DNA from: an uncultured Collinsella sp.
Lineage (GTDB): Bacteria; Actinomycetota; Coriobacteriia; Coriobacteriales; Coriobacteriaceae
Length of the DNA: 51,687 nt
Direction: 5' to 3'
Assembly: GCA_905210085.1 (NCBI GenBank)
Contig: CAJLVJ010000008.1
Location: forward strand, 1 to 51,687
Positions 18,256 through 25,768 of this stretch are shown piece after piece. How positions within the stretch are numbered: the first letter of the stretch is position 1; each line of letters begins with the position of its first letter. The notes under the pieces were generated by a model. That model had not been told where the DNA came from. It was given only the letters and a program-made list of their open reading frames with translations, and did not search any database. A program made the translations under genes and the position numbers.

Positions 18256-18285
18256 GTTATACCCTATCGCGCTCAAATGGGTCAA
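18256..18285 (-). promoter_or_regulatory. Promoter of the amino acid ABC operon
   Basis: On the minus strand TTGACC (18285-18280) and TATAAC (18261-18256) are 18 bp apart, a close sigma-70-type match, about 45 bp upstream of the binding-protein start codon. Confidence 0.7.
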
Positions 18286-18328
18286 CACGAAATAACTCAG
18301 AAACATACTTACCTTATGGGTAATTCTA

Positions 18329-18367
18329 CCTACCAAAAAGGGACAGGCACCTTCGTGGTGGTTTTGG
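18329..18367. repeat. Hybrid GGGACAGG-type element
   Basis: The left half CCTACCAAAAAGGGACAGG is like the copies at 7178 and 44915; the right half CACCTTCGTGGTGGTT is like the copy at 39976. The halves pair poorly, so this copy looks like a recombinant of two subtypes. Confidence 0.6.
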
Positions 18368-18396
18368 CCGATGCGGCGGCATGCCTTGTTGCTTTG

Positions 18397-18612
18397 TCTC
18401 GATCTGTAACATCTGCAGCCATTTTTGCCGAGTAACTGTTACAGATTGAGATTTTCTCTTCAGGGGAATTCGAATGTCTCAATCTGTAACATCTGGACGG
18501 TCAAAAGGTCCCTATCTGTTACAGATTGAGACAAAGGTCTGGGACTACGACGTCTTATCTAGATCTGTAACAGTTAGACGGAAATTCGGGCCCTAGATGT
18601 TACAGATTGAGA
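18397..18612. repeat. Six alternating 15-base repeats with 40-base period
   Basis: TCTCAATCTGTAACA (or a close variant) at 18397-18411, 18477-18491 and 18558-18572 alternates with its reverse complement TGTTACAGATTGAGA at 18437-18451, 18517-18531 and 18598-18612. Starts are 40, 40, 40, 41 and 40 bases apart. The third and fifth spacers are similar to each other, suggesting tandem 80-base units. The array fills the gap between dxs and the transporter operon. Confidence 0.85.
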
Positions 18613-18631
18613 TAATCGCATCGTGAAAACA

Positions 18632-18668
18632 AAAACCTCCGCAGGGGTGCTTCCCTTGCGGAGGTTTT
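18632..18668 (-). terminator. Intrinsic terminator of dxs
   Basis: AAAACCTCCGCA (18632-18643) pairs perfectly with TGCGGAGGTTTT (18657-18668). On the minus strand the stem starts right after the dxs stop and ends in a T-rich run. Confidence 0.85.
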
Positions 18669-18669
18669 C

Positions 18670-20451
18670 TTACTCGTTGAGTAGTCTCACGGCTTCGGCG
18701 GCCATGTTCTCGACCGTCATGCCGTTCTGAGCGAGCAGTTCGTTGGGCTCGTAGCGGTCGGGGAAGCCCTTGGCGATGCCGAAGGTGCGCGTGCGCACGG
18801 GCGTGCAGGCCAGGTAGCACGCCACGCGCTCGCCCCAGCCGCCGTCCAAGATGCCGTCCTCGAGGGTGACGACAACGCGATGCTCGGCGGCAAGGCTGTC
18901 GAGGAACTCGCGGTCGAGCTCGGTTGCGAAGCGCGGGTTGACGAGCGTGGCCTCGATGCCGTACTCGGCAGTCAGACGGTTTGCCACGCGCTCGCCCAGC
19001 TCAAAGAAATCGCCGAGCGCGAGCACGGCAACGTCGCGGCCCTGACGCACCACGTTGTAGCGAACGGCGCTGTAGTCGGTGTCTTCGGCGGGCGCAAGGT
19101 CGGGACGGCTCACCAGGCCGATGCCCGGTACGCGGATTGCCACGGGATGCTCGCGGTGGTCGAGCGACCAGCTCAGCATGGACAGATATTCCTCCATGCA
19201 GGCCGGCGCCAAGTAGTGCATGTTGGGAAGACCGCCCAGCATGGAAATATCAAAGAACGAAAGGTGTGTCTCGGACGTGGTGCCAAAGATTGACGCACCA
19301 AACACCAAAATGGTTGCGGGGGCGTCGTTGAGGCACAGGTCGTGCCACAGCTCGTCGTAGGCGCGCTGCAAAAACGTGCCGTACACACCAAAGACTGGCT
19401 TGGCGCCCGAGCGCGCAAGCGCGGTGGCAAAGGTCACGGCGTGCTCCTCGGCAATGCCCACATCGACGAACTGTTTACCGGCGGCAGCGCGAAGCTCGGG
19501 TGTAAAGCCCATAATGTAGGGCGTGGCGGCCGTGATGCCAACGACCTGTGGATCGCGCTCGATGGCGGCGCTGAGCGCCTCGCCCGTAATGTCAGCATAG
19601 GTGCGCGGCGCGGGCTCGCTCGGATGGCCCGGGCAAAGCTTGCGCCCAGTCGCCATGTCAAACGGACCCACGTGGTGCCAGCGTTCGGGGTCGCTCTGGG
19701 CCGGCTCAAAGCCCTTGCCCTTGGCGGTGGAGACGTGCAGCACGATGGGATGATCGATATTGCGCAGTTCCTGCAGCGCGTCGACCAGGGCCAACACGTC
19801 GTTGCCGGCGTCCAAATAACGGTAGTCGAGTCCCATCGCGCGGAAAACGTTGCGCTCACAGGTGCCGTTGCTGGTGCGCAGCTCGGCCAGATTGCGATAG
19901 AGGCCACCGTGGTTCTCGGCGATGGACTGGTCGTTATCGTTGACGATGATGATCAGGTTGCTGTCGAGTTCGGCGGCATTGTTGAAGCCCTCAAACGCCA
20001 GGCCGCCCGAAAGCGAACCGTCGCCAATAACGGTAATGACGTTATACGTGTCACCCGCCAGGTCGCGCGCGTGGGCAAGGCCGCAGCCCAAGCTCACCGA
20101 GGTCGAGGTATGCCCCATGGCAAACAGGTCGTGCTCGGACTCGTCGGGATTGGCAAAGCCAGAAGCCTCACCATAACGCTCCGGATCGATATAAGTGTAC
20201 GCGCGCCCAGTCAGCGCCTTGTGGGCGTAGGTCTGGTGCGACACGTCAAAGACAATTTTGTCGGTGGGGGAGTTAAACACGCGATGGAGCGCGACCGTAA
20301 GCTCAACGACGCCCAGGTTGGGGGCAACGTGTCCGCCGACAGCGGCGGAGCTTTCGAGGATGGCGTGGCGAATCTCGTCGCAGAGCTGCGGGAGCTCGGC
20401 GCGATTAAGAGCCTTGACGTCCTCGGGCGTTGTCGTTTGCGTAAGCAGCAT
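18670..20451 (-). CDS. dxs: 1-deoxy-D-xylulose-5-phosphate synthase
   Basis: A 593-residue thiamine-diphosphate enzyme that condenses pyruvate and glyceraldehyde 3-phosphate, the first step of the MEP isoprenoid route and a precursor source for thiamine and pyridoxal. Motifs: DVSHQTYAHKALTGR near residue 70, the TPP/Mg motif GDGSLSGGLAFEGFNN, the catalytic-Glu region GIAEEHAVTFATALA, and the C-terminal transketolase domain. It is shorter than the usual ~620 residues. Monocistronic: a terminator follows at once and the divergent HD-domain gene starts 228 bp upstream. Start ATG 20451. Confidence 0.92.
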   Translation of the reverse strand: MLLTQTTTPEDVKALNRAELPQLCDEIRHAILESSAAVGGHVAPNLGVVELTVALHRVFNSPTDKIVFDVSHQTYAHKALTGRAYTYIDPERYGEASGFANPDESEHDLFAMGHTSTSVSLGCGLAHARDLAGDTYNVITVIGDGSLSGGLAFEGFNNAAELDSNLIIIVNDNDQSIAENHGGLYRNLAELRTSNGTCERNVFRAMGLDYRYLDAGNDVLALVDALQELRNIDHPIVLHVSTAKGKGFEPAQSDPERWHHVGPFDMATGRKLCPGHPSEPAPRTYADITGEALSAAIERDPQVVGITAATPYIMGFTPELRAAAGKQFVDVGIAEEHAVTFATALARSGAKPVFGVYGTFLQRAYDELWHDLCLNDAPATILVFGASIFGTTSETHLSFFDISMLGGLPNMHYLAPACMEEYLSMLSWSLDHREHPVAIRVPGIGLVSRPDLAPAEDTDYSAVRYNVVRQGRDVAVLALGDFFELGERVANRLTAEYGIEATLVNPRFATELDREFLDSLAAEHRVVVTLEDGILDGGWGERVACYLACTPVRTRTFGIAKGFPDRYEPNELLAQNGMTVENMAAEAVRLLNE

Positions 20452-20679
20452 CGTTGTGGGTTACTCCATGCGAATCGAGCGCCGGCGCTCCCTCGGCCGG
20501 CACAATTGCACAAAACAGTCTCGCACATTTTGGCGTTTGATATGTGACGGCGGCGCGGTAATTCGCCAACCGGCGGGGCAAAACGTTTTGTCCGATGCCA
20601 TACTAGTAAATTCGATGATGATTTTATTCAATGCGTGCAGTCCGTGGTTTGCCGCCGTGAGCCGCTGGAAGGAGGCAGC

Positions 20680-21237
20680 ATGTCCAGTGCCGTTCGTGCC
20701 GAGAAAATCGCGCGCGAGGTCGACGATGCCGCCCGTCAGCTTGCCCAGGCGGGCCGCTTGGACCTGACGCACGAGTTTATCCAGCATGGTGACGTGACGG
20801 TCTATGCACATGTGACTTCGGTAGCGCGGGCGAGCCTGTCCTTTGCCGAGCGCTTGGGCCGTGCTGGCATTTCGGTCGACCGTGCCTCGCTGCTGCGCGG
20901 AGCCCTGTTACACGATTACTTTCTCTACGATTGGCACGACCCCGACCCGAGCCATCGCCTGCACGGATTTCGGCATCCGTTTTTTGCCCTGGCACGTGCG
21001 GAGGAAGATTTTGAGCTGACGTCGCGCGAGCGGAATATTATCGTGCGGCATATGTTTCCGCTGGTGCCGGTGCCGCCGACGTGTCGTGAGGCTTGGATTG
21101 TATGCCTGGCAGATAAATGGTGCGCGCTGCGCGAGACGGTCGCCGGCCGTCTGCCGCGCAAAGGCGGCGCGAACGATTTGAGCGAGGGCTCGAGCGACGG
21201 CTCGAGCAAAGATTCGAGTGAAAAGAGGAGAGGGTAG
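20680..21237 (+). CDS. HD-domain hydrolase
   Basis: 185 residues. A compact HD fold with VYAHVTSVARASL (first His), ALLHDYFLYDW (the His-Asp pair) and CLADKWCALRE (last Asp), typical of metal-dependent phosphohydrolases. The substrate is unknown. ATG 20680 is preceded by GGAAGGAGGC at ideal spacing; the upstream ATG at 20635 has none. The C terminus is a low-complexity Ser/Gly/Lys tail. The next gene starts 3 bp beyond the stop, so the two form an operon with a membrane protein. Confidence 0.85.
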   Translation: MSSAVRAEKIAREVDDAARQLAQAGRLDLTHEFIQHGDVTVYAHVTSVARASLSFAERLGRAGISVDRASLLRGALLHDYFLYDWHDPDPSHRLHGFRHPFFALARAEEDFELTSRERNIIVRHMFPLVPVPPTCREAWIVCLADKWCALRETVAGRLPRKGGANDLSEGSSDGSSKDSSEKRRG

Positions 21238-21240
21238 ACG

Positions 21241-22260
21241 GTGGGGACCGCGATCGACATGGCATTTGACGGCGCGACGCTTGCCGCCTGTCCGCTTTCG
21301 GCACTGGTGCTCTCGTTCGCCTTCTACGGGTTTTGCGGCTGGGCATGGGAATCGACGGTCTGCGCCATGCTCAACCACGGACGCTTTGCCAACAGCGGCT
21401 TTTTGCTGGGACCGTGTTGCCCCATCTATGGCGCGGGCGGCATTGCCTGCTGGCTTTTGCTGCGCGGGATTCCGGATGCCTCGAGCCAGTTTGTCGCCGC
21501 GGCGCTCGTATGCAGCGTGATTGAGTACAGCGTAGGCGTGCTGTTGGAAAAAACAACGGGTGCTCGCTTTTGGGATTACTCGCACCTGCCGTTTAACTTG
21601 CACGGACGCATTTGCCTGTACTGGGCATGCGCGTTTGGCCTGGGTGCGCTGTGCATTTGCCGTTTAGTGGAGCCGGCATTGCTGGGGCTGCTTGGTCATC
21701 TGCCGGTGCTGATTGTGCGGCTGTCCGCCTTTATCGTCGCGGTCGCGATGATGGTCGACGCGTTGTGCTCGCTGGCGAGCTGGCGGCGTCTGTCCGATCA
21801 GCTGGAGCGCGTCCGGGCCGACCTTGCCGACCGCATCAATGAGTCGCTTGCCGATGCCTCGGACTCAATGCTCGAACGTATTCCCGATTCTACGATTGAC
21901 TCGGTGGCACAGACGCATATCCGTAGCCGTTCCGTTAACGCGTGGCTGGCCGAGCTGGGTGACGCCGCGCTCGATGCTCTACGCGAGAAGGCTTCGATGC
22001 CGACGTTTATCGCGGATGGTGCTCGCGGCCTGGCGCTTGCCGCCCGCCGCGTGGCCGATGCCGCGCCGAACATGCCGCGTCCGTCGCTCAGTCGTCGCCT
22101 TGCCGGCAAGCGCATGAGCCGTCCGGTGCCAAGCGTGTCGCTCAGCCGACGCGACCTGCGCTTCTTCAATGCCTTCCCGCGCTTGCGCATCAACCGCTAC
22201 GAGGGCGTCATCCGAGCTACCGACCTCCGCGACCGAGCCCGCGAGCTGTTCCGCCGCTAG
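21241..22260 (+). CDS. CmpB-type putative ABC transporter membrane protein (PF06541-like)
   Basis: 339 residues starting at GTG 21241 with AAGAGGAGAGG upstream. The N-terminal 170 residues hold five or so helices with the family motifs FCGWAWES, LLGPCCPIYGAGG, EYSVGVLLEKTTGARFWDYS and PFNLHGRICLYW. The C-terminal half is a soluble, Arg/Ala-rich, mostly helical cytoplasmic tail. The family is annotated as putative ABC-transporter type IV but no transport function is proven. It is coupled to the HD-domain gene. Confidence 0.85.
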   Translation: MGTAIDMAFDGATLAACPLSALVLSFAFYGFCGWAWESTVCAMLNHGRFANSGFLLGPCCPIYGAGGIACWLLLRGIPDASSQFVAAALVCSVIEYSVGVLLEKTTGARFWDYSHLPFNLHGRICLYWACAFGLGALCICRLVEPALLGLLGHLPVLIVRLSAFIVAVAMMVDALCSLASWRRLSDQLERVRADLADRINESLADASDSMLERIPDSTIDSVAQTHIRSRSVNAWLAELGDAALDALREKASMPTFIADGARGLALAARRVADAAPNMPRPSLSRRLAGKRMSRPVPSVSLSRRDLRFFNAFPRLRINRYEGVIRATDLRDRARELFRR

Positions 22261-22458
22261 CCGGGACGGGCGCGCTCACGGCTTCCTTGCTCGCGTATTT
22301 CCCGTTCGTTTCGCGTCCGTTGCCGCGCCGTTTCCAAGATTGCGGCACCGTTTCCATTCGACAACGCCGCGTTTAACAACGCCGTATCTGGTCTACACCA
22401 GTTGCCCCTCGGCCGCATTATGGGCGCCGACAACGTTCATGCGACCAAGGGAGAGCGA

Positions 22459-23736
22459 ATGTACGATACGGGATCGACAACGTTTATGCTCGTCTGCACC
22501 ATGCTCGTGTTTTTAATGACACTGGGCTTGGCGTTTTTCTATGGCGGCCTGTCCAGGCGCAAAAATGTCATCAACACCATGCTTATGTGCTTTGGCGCCA
22601 TTGGCCTGGTTGGTGTGCTGTGGATTGTTGCCGGCTGGTCTCTGGCCTATGGCGGCGACGGTTCCAGCCCGTTTATTGGAGGCCTTGACCAGCTGCTGTG
22701 CCTGCCGGTGCTCGGCCAGGTGCTGCGGGCGGCCGAGGGCAATGCCGCGGACGGTGCCGCCTACCCTCAGATCATCAACATCGCCTTCCAGATGGCGTTT
22801 GCCATGATCACGGCCGCTATCATAACGGGTAGCCTGGCCGGTCGCGTTAAGTTTGGCGCTATGGCGGCCTTTCTGGGCATTTGGCTGCTCGTGGTCTACG
22901 CTTCGCTCGCCCATATGGTATGGGGCGGCGAGGGCTCCTTTATCGGTGACATTATCGGCGCGCTCGACTTTGCCGGTGGCGACGTGGTGCACATTTCGTC
23001 CGGTCTCACGGGCCTGATTCTCTGCTTAATGCTCGGCCGTCGTCGCGGTTTTGGCATGGTGAGCTATCGCCCGCATAACGTGCCGTTTGTGGCGTTGGGC
23101 GCCGGCCTGCTTTGGTTTGGCTGGTTTGGCTTTAACGGCGGCAGCGAGTTCAAGGCCGACGCCGTTGCGGCGCTTGCCATCCTCAACACCGTGACGGCCA
23201 GCGCGGCGGGCATGGTCTCGTGGCTTGTCGTCGAGCGCGTGCACACCGGTCGCCCCACGCTGGTGGGCGCCAGCACCGGTCTGGTCGCGGGCCTCGTGGT
23301 GGTCACGCCGGGCGCGGGCTTTGTCGAGCCGTGGGCAGCGCTGGTTATGGGCCTGATCGTGTCGCCCGTCTGCTACTTGGCTATCAGCCATCTTAAGACC
23401 AAGTTCGGCTACGACGACGCGCTCGACGCGTTTGGCTGCCATGGCATTGGCGGCATCTTGGGCGGCGTGCTCACGGGCCTGTTCTGTGTGCCGGAGCTCT
23501 CGTGGACCGGTAAGGGCGGCCTGTTCTACACGGGCGACGCGTCGCTGCTCATCTCTCAGATCTTGGGCATTGTGGTGACGGTCGCTATTGTGCTGGTGCT
23601 CGATTTGGTGATCGCCGCGGTGGTCAAGGCGCTGTTCCACGGCAGCCTGCGCGTGGACGAGGCCGACGAGGCGCTGGGCCTGGATGCGAGCCAACACGGC
23701 GAGAGCGCATACCCCTCTTTCTCCGGACTCGATTAA
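22459..23736 (+). CDS. amt: Ammonium transporter
   Basis: 425 residues with about eleven membrane helices of the Amt/MEP/Rh family, which conducts ammonium or ammonia into the cell. Signature parts: FFYGGLSRRKN, the DVVHISSGLTGL helix with one pore His, GWFGFNGGSEF, and DAFGCHGIGGILGG with the second pore His. ATG 22459 has GGGAGAGCG upstream; an earlier in-frame ATG at 22402 has no such site. The PII gene follows after a 191-bp gap that contains a repeat, the usual amt-glnK pairing in which PII plugs the channel at high nitrogen. Confidence 0.95.
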   Translation: MYDTGSTTFMLVCTMLVFLMTLGLAFFYGGLSRRKNVINTMLMCFGAIGLVGVLWIVAGWSLAYGGDGSSPFIGGLDQLLCLPVLGQVLRAAEGNAADGAAYPQIINIAFQMAFAMITAAIITGSLAGRVKFGAMAAFLGIWLLVVYASLAHMVWGGEGSFIGDIIGALDFAGGDVVHISSGLTGLILCLMLGRRRGFGMVSYRPHNVPFVALGAGLLWFGWFGFNGGSEFKADAVAALAILNTVTASAAGMVSWLVVERVHTGRPTLVGASTGLVAGLVVVTPGAGFVEPWAALVMGLIVSPVCYLAISHLKTKFGYDDALDAFGCHGIGGILGGVLTGLFCVPELSWTGKGGLFYTGDASLLISQILGIVVTVAIVLVLDLVIAAVVKALFHGSLRVDEADEALGLDASQHGESAYPSFSGLD

Positions 23737-23738
23737 CA

Positions 23739-23880
23739 GCTTCCCCAGGCTCCGCACCTTGCCCTTCAAACCGTCGCGCGGCTTCCCCAGGCACCGCACC
23801 TTGGGTTTCAAACCGTCGCTTGCGTACAAAAGTACGCGGCGCTCCTCTTTCAACCCAATCTGCGGCACCTGGGAAACCCG
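23739..23880. repeat. Tandem and inverted repeat between amt and PII gene
   Basis: Two 39-base direct copies start at 23739 and 23781 (both begin GCTTCCCCAGGC and end CAAACCGTCGC), 42 bases apart. A diverged inverted copy follows up to about 23880, and the centre GCGTACAAAAGTACGC (23822-23837) closes as a 6-bp hairpin. Together the second copy and the inverted copy can fold into a long imperfect stem. Confidence 0.65.
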
Positions 23881-23927
23881 CGTCATTGAATGGCAATTCA
23901 TTTATTTGATAAAGAGAGGAATTCATT

Positions 23928-24266
23928 ATGAAAAAGATCACGGCTATCGTGCGCCAGGAGAAGCTTGAGGTTCTTAAAGACGCGCTGTTTGCTGCCGATG
24001 TTCGTGGTATGACTATCAGCCAGGTGCAGGGCTGCGGTGCGCAACATGGCTGGAAGGAATACGTGCGCGGCAACGAGTTGCTTGTTAACACGATCCCTAA
24101 GGTGCAGTTCACGCTCATTTGCGCCGACGAGCACGTCGACGGCATTGTCGACATCATCTGCAGCGCCGCCCGCACCGGCGCCGTCGGAGACGGCAAGATT
24201 TGGGTCGAGCCGGTCGAAGAAGTTATCCGCATCCGTACCGGCGAACACGGCCCCGCCGCGGTGTAG
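23928..24266 (+). CDS. glnK: PII nitrogen regulatory protein
   Basis: 112 residues, the usual PII length. It senses 2-oxoglutarate and ATP/ADP and controls the ammonium transporter encoded just before it. The T loop reads KEYVRGNELLVNTIPK; position 51, the uridylylated Tyr of enterobacterial PII, is Leu51, and position 49 is Asn, so covalent uridylylation or serine phosphorylation at these sites is not possible. The AARTGAVGDGKIWV B loop is intact. AGAGAGGAA precedes ATG 23928. Control probably works by ligand binding alone. Confidence 0.92.
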   Translation: MKKITAIVRQEKLEVLKDALFAADVRGMTISQVQGCGAQHGWKEYVRGNELLVNTIPKVQFTLICADEHVDGIVDIICSAARTGAVGDGKIWVEPVEEVIRIRTGEHGPAAV

Positions 24267-24283
24267 GACAATCTTTCGCCTAG

Positions 24284-24316
24284 CGGGCGCGTCTCTCTTG
24301 GGGCGCGCCCGTTCTC
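24284..24316 (+). terminator. Terminator of amt-glnK
   Basis: CGGGCGCG (24284-24291) pairs with CGCGCCCG (24304-24311), 12-base loop, then TTCTCGTCT. Confidence 0.6.
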
Positions 24317-24347
24317 GTCTACAATATCGTGCAGACGAAGGAGAGGC

Positions 24348-25211
24348 ATGCCCATGATCAAGATGTTTGCGAGTGACTTAGACGGAACGCTGCTGAACGC
24401 CCTGCATGAGGCGGATGGGACCATCCGCCGTGCCATTCGCGAGCTGACCGAGGCTGGCCTGCATGTGGTTCCCGCGACCGGACGCTCGACGCTGCCGGTC
24501 GGCGAGCATGGCTTTACGGGCCTGGCGCTTGACGCCTGCTGCTCTAACGGCTCCATCGTGCGCGACAGTCATGGCGAGGTGCTCAAAACCTGGACCATCG
24601 ACCCGCAGGTTACCGAGGAGCTGCTCAAGGCGTTCCCGGACATTTGCTTCGACTGCTCCACGCCCGACGGCATGTTCTCGAGCGGGTCGTTCGAGATGCA
24701 CCAGGCGGGCTTTAAAAAGGACAGCCCCATCAAGCGTATTGTGATGCGCGGCATGCGTGCACGTGGCGGGTATCACGAGGAGCAGTATTTCGATCAGTCG
24801 ATCGGCGACATCCTGCGTCACGATGTATGCAAGATTAACTGTCGCGTGACCTCGCCCGAGCTGGAGCGCGACCTTAAGGCGTATTTGGCCGAGCGATCGG
24901 ACCGCGTGGTCAACGCGCCGTTCGATCCGGTGATGTTCGAGATCACGGACGTGGCGTGCAACAAGGGCGAGAGCGTGGCCTGGCTGGCGGGCTACTACGG
25001 CATTGCCGAGGATGAGGTCGCGGTTTACGGAGACGGCGGCAACGACATCGCCATGCTCAAACGCTTCCGCCACAGCTACGCGACCAAAAACGCAAGCGAT
25101 GCCGCCAAGGCCGCCGCGAGCGCGACTATCGGCAGCTGCATGGTCCACGCCGTCCCCAAACACATGCTTGCCACCATGCATAAGCAAAACTCTCGCACCA
25201 TCATCGAATAA
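24348..25211 (+). CDS. Cof-type HAD family phosphatase
   Basis: 287 residues from ATG 24348, or 285 from ATG 24354 (the AAGGAG site at 24338-24343 fits either). Haloacid dehalogenase hydrolase of the Cof/YidA group: motif I DLDGTLL, motif II in ATGRS, motif III Lys in CNKGES, motif IV GDGGNDIAML, and a type C2 cap between. These enzymes dephosphorylate sugar phosphates, cofactors or phospho-vitamins with broad specificity. No operon partner is evident. A TGTGACAAAGGG palindrome begins at the base after the stop codon. Confidence 0.9.
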   Translation: MPMIKMFASDLDGTLLNALHEADGTIRRAIRELTEAGLHVVPATGRSTLPVGEHGFTGLALDACCSNGSIVRDSHGEVLKTWTIDPQVTEELLKAFPDICFDCSTPDGMFSSGSFEMHQAGFKKDSPIKRIVMRGMRARGGYHEEQYFDQSIGDILRHDVCKINCRVTSPELERDLKAYLAERSDRVVNAPFDPVMFEITDVACNKGESVAWLAGYYGIAEDEVAVYGDGGNDIAMLKRFRHSYATKNASDAAKAAASATIGSCMVHAVPKHMLATMHKQNSRTIIE

Positions 25212-25240
25212 TGTGACAAAGGGATAGCCCCTTTGTCACA
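25212..25240. repeat. TGTGACAAAGGG palindrome, left of the small-peptide locus
   Basis: TGTGACAAAGGG (25212-25223) pairs perfectly with CCCTTTGTCACA (25229-25240), 5-base loop, starting right after the HAD gene stop. It shares its arms with the element at 25647-25677. Confidence 0.8.
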
Positions 25241-25273
25241 GTTGACGCTGGTCTCTTGAAATACGAACAAACA

Positions 25274-25303
25274 TTCGCATACCTAACTGCGCTTTGATAG
25301 AAT
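25274..25303 (+). promoter_or_regulatory. Candidate promoter of the small membrane peptide
   Basis: TTCGCA (25274-25279) and TAGAAT (25298-25303) are 18 bp apart. The predicted start near 25310 gives a leader of about 58 bases. A weaker alternative uses TTGAAA at 25256-25261. Confidence 0.45.
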
Positions 25304-25332
25304 TGATGCTGTTGGCGGCAGTTCCATGTGCC

Positions 25333-25359
25333 GGGCAGCGCCCTCCATCTGACGGGAGG
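25333..25359 (+). promoter_or_regulatory. Leader hairpin that masks the Shine-Dalgarno
   Basis: CCTCC (25342-25346) pairs with the Shine-Dalgarno GGAGG (25355-25359), 8-base loop. Overlapping it, GGGCAGCGCC (25333-25342) is perfectly complementary to GGCGCTGCCC (25520-25529) in the 3' untranslated region, allowing a long-range closure of the messenger. Confidence 0.6.
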
Positions 25360-25367
25360 TGATGCCC

Positions 25368-25493
25368 ATGACCGATTTGATTGATTTCGTGAGACTTCTG
25401 ACCGCTTTGGTCTCGTTCTTCACGGCGCTTGTCGGCCTTTCCGAGGCACTCAAGCAGCGTTCGAAGCGCAACAGAAGGGGTCGCCGCCGCTAA
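25368..25493 (+). CDS. 41-residue membrane peptide, putative type I toxin
   Basis: The peptide starts MTDLIDFVRLLTALV, has one hydrophobic helix over about residues 5-25, and ends in a strongly basic tail (RSKRNRRGRRR). ATG 25368 is 8 bases beyond GGAGG; an in-frame ATG at 25362 overlaps the site and is less likely. The form resembles small holin-like toxins of type I systems in Gram-positive bacteria (TxpA/Hol-Tox, Fst), which insert into the membrane. The masked ribosome site, the 5'-3' pairing and an opposing promoter support this. No antitoxin protein is present. It could instead be a harmless small membrane protein; the coding call is firmer than the toxin call. Confidence 0.65.
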   Translation: MTDLIDFVRLLTALVSFFTALVGLSEALKQRSKRNRRGRRR

Positions 25494-25555
25494 GGCGTTG
25501 ACCCCCTAATGCAAACAACGGCGCTGCCCAGCTTTCCAGAACTTGGGCTGCCGTC
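25470..25555 (-). ncRNA. Candidate antisense RNA to the small-peptide messenger
   Basis: Transcription from the minus-strand promoter at 25562-25590 would begin near 25555 and run over the 3' untranslated region and last codons of the peptide gene. It would fold into a first stem (ACGGC/GCCGT at 25518-25522 with 25550-25554, plus GCCCA/TGGGC) and a second (GGGGTC at 25477-25482 with GACCCC at 25500-25505), followed by TTCTGTT. The ends are estimates. Confidence 0.4.
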
Positions 25556-25561
25556 GACACT

Positions 25562-25590
25562 ATTCTACCCACGAATGACATTTTGAACAA
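25562..25590 (-). promoter_or_regulatory. Candidate antisense promoter
   Basis: On the minus strand TTGTTC (25590-25585) and TAGAAT (25567-25562) are separated by exactly 17 bases. The -10 box is identical to that proposed for the sense promoter. Confidence 0.45.
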
Positions 25591-25646
25591 TTGGCAATGC
25601 CGCTTCAAAAGCCAGGCACAACTGGCACAACCTAGGCGGTCGCTGA

Positions 25647-25677
25647 ATGTGACAAAGGGACTGTCCCTTCGTCACAT
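25647..25677. repeat. TGTGACAAAGGG palindrome, right of the small-peptide locus
   Basis: ATGTGACAAAGGGAC (25647-25661) pairs with GTCCCTTCGTCACAT (25663-25677) with one mismatch. Arms are shared with 25212-25240; together they bracket about 400 bases. Confidence 0.8.
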
Positions 25678-25702
25678 CTAAAATATTGCCTTTACGTGTT
25701 GA

Positions 25703-25746
25703 TGCACACGGTGTGCAATAATACTCGCACTGTGCAATAGCGCACA
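25703..25746 (+). promoter_or_regulatory. Probable TetR operators
   Basis: TGCACACGGTGTGCA (25703-25717) is a perfect 7-bp inverted repeat and TGTGC-N6-GCACA (25731-25746) repeats the half-site. Both lie in the promoter region of the TetR gene, as expected for autoregulation. Confidence 0.55.
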
Positions 25747-25768
25747 GGCAGAGTAACAAGGAGGACGC

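Noticed and set aside
18397..18612. CRISPR array
   Set aside because: The period is regular, but repeats alternate orientation, the word is only 15 bases, some spacers resemble each other and no cas gene is present.
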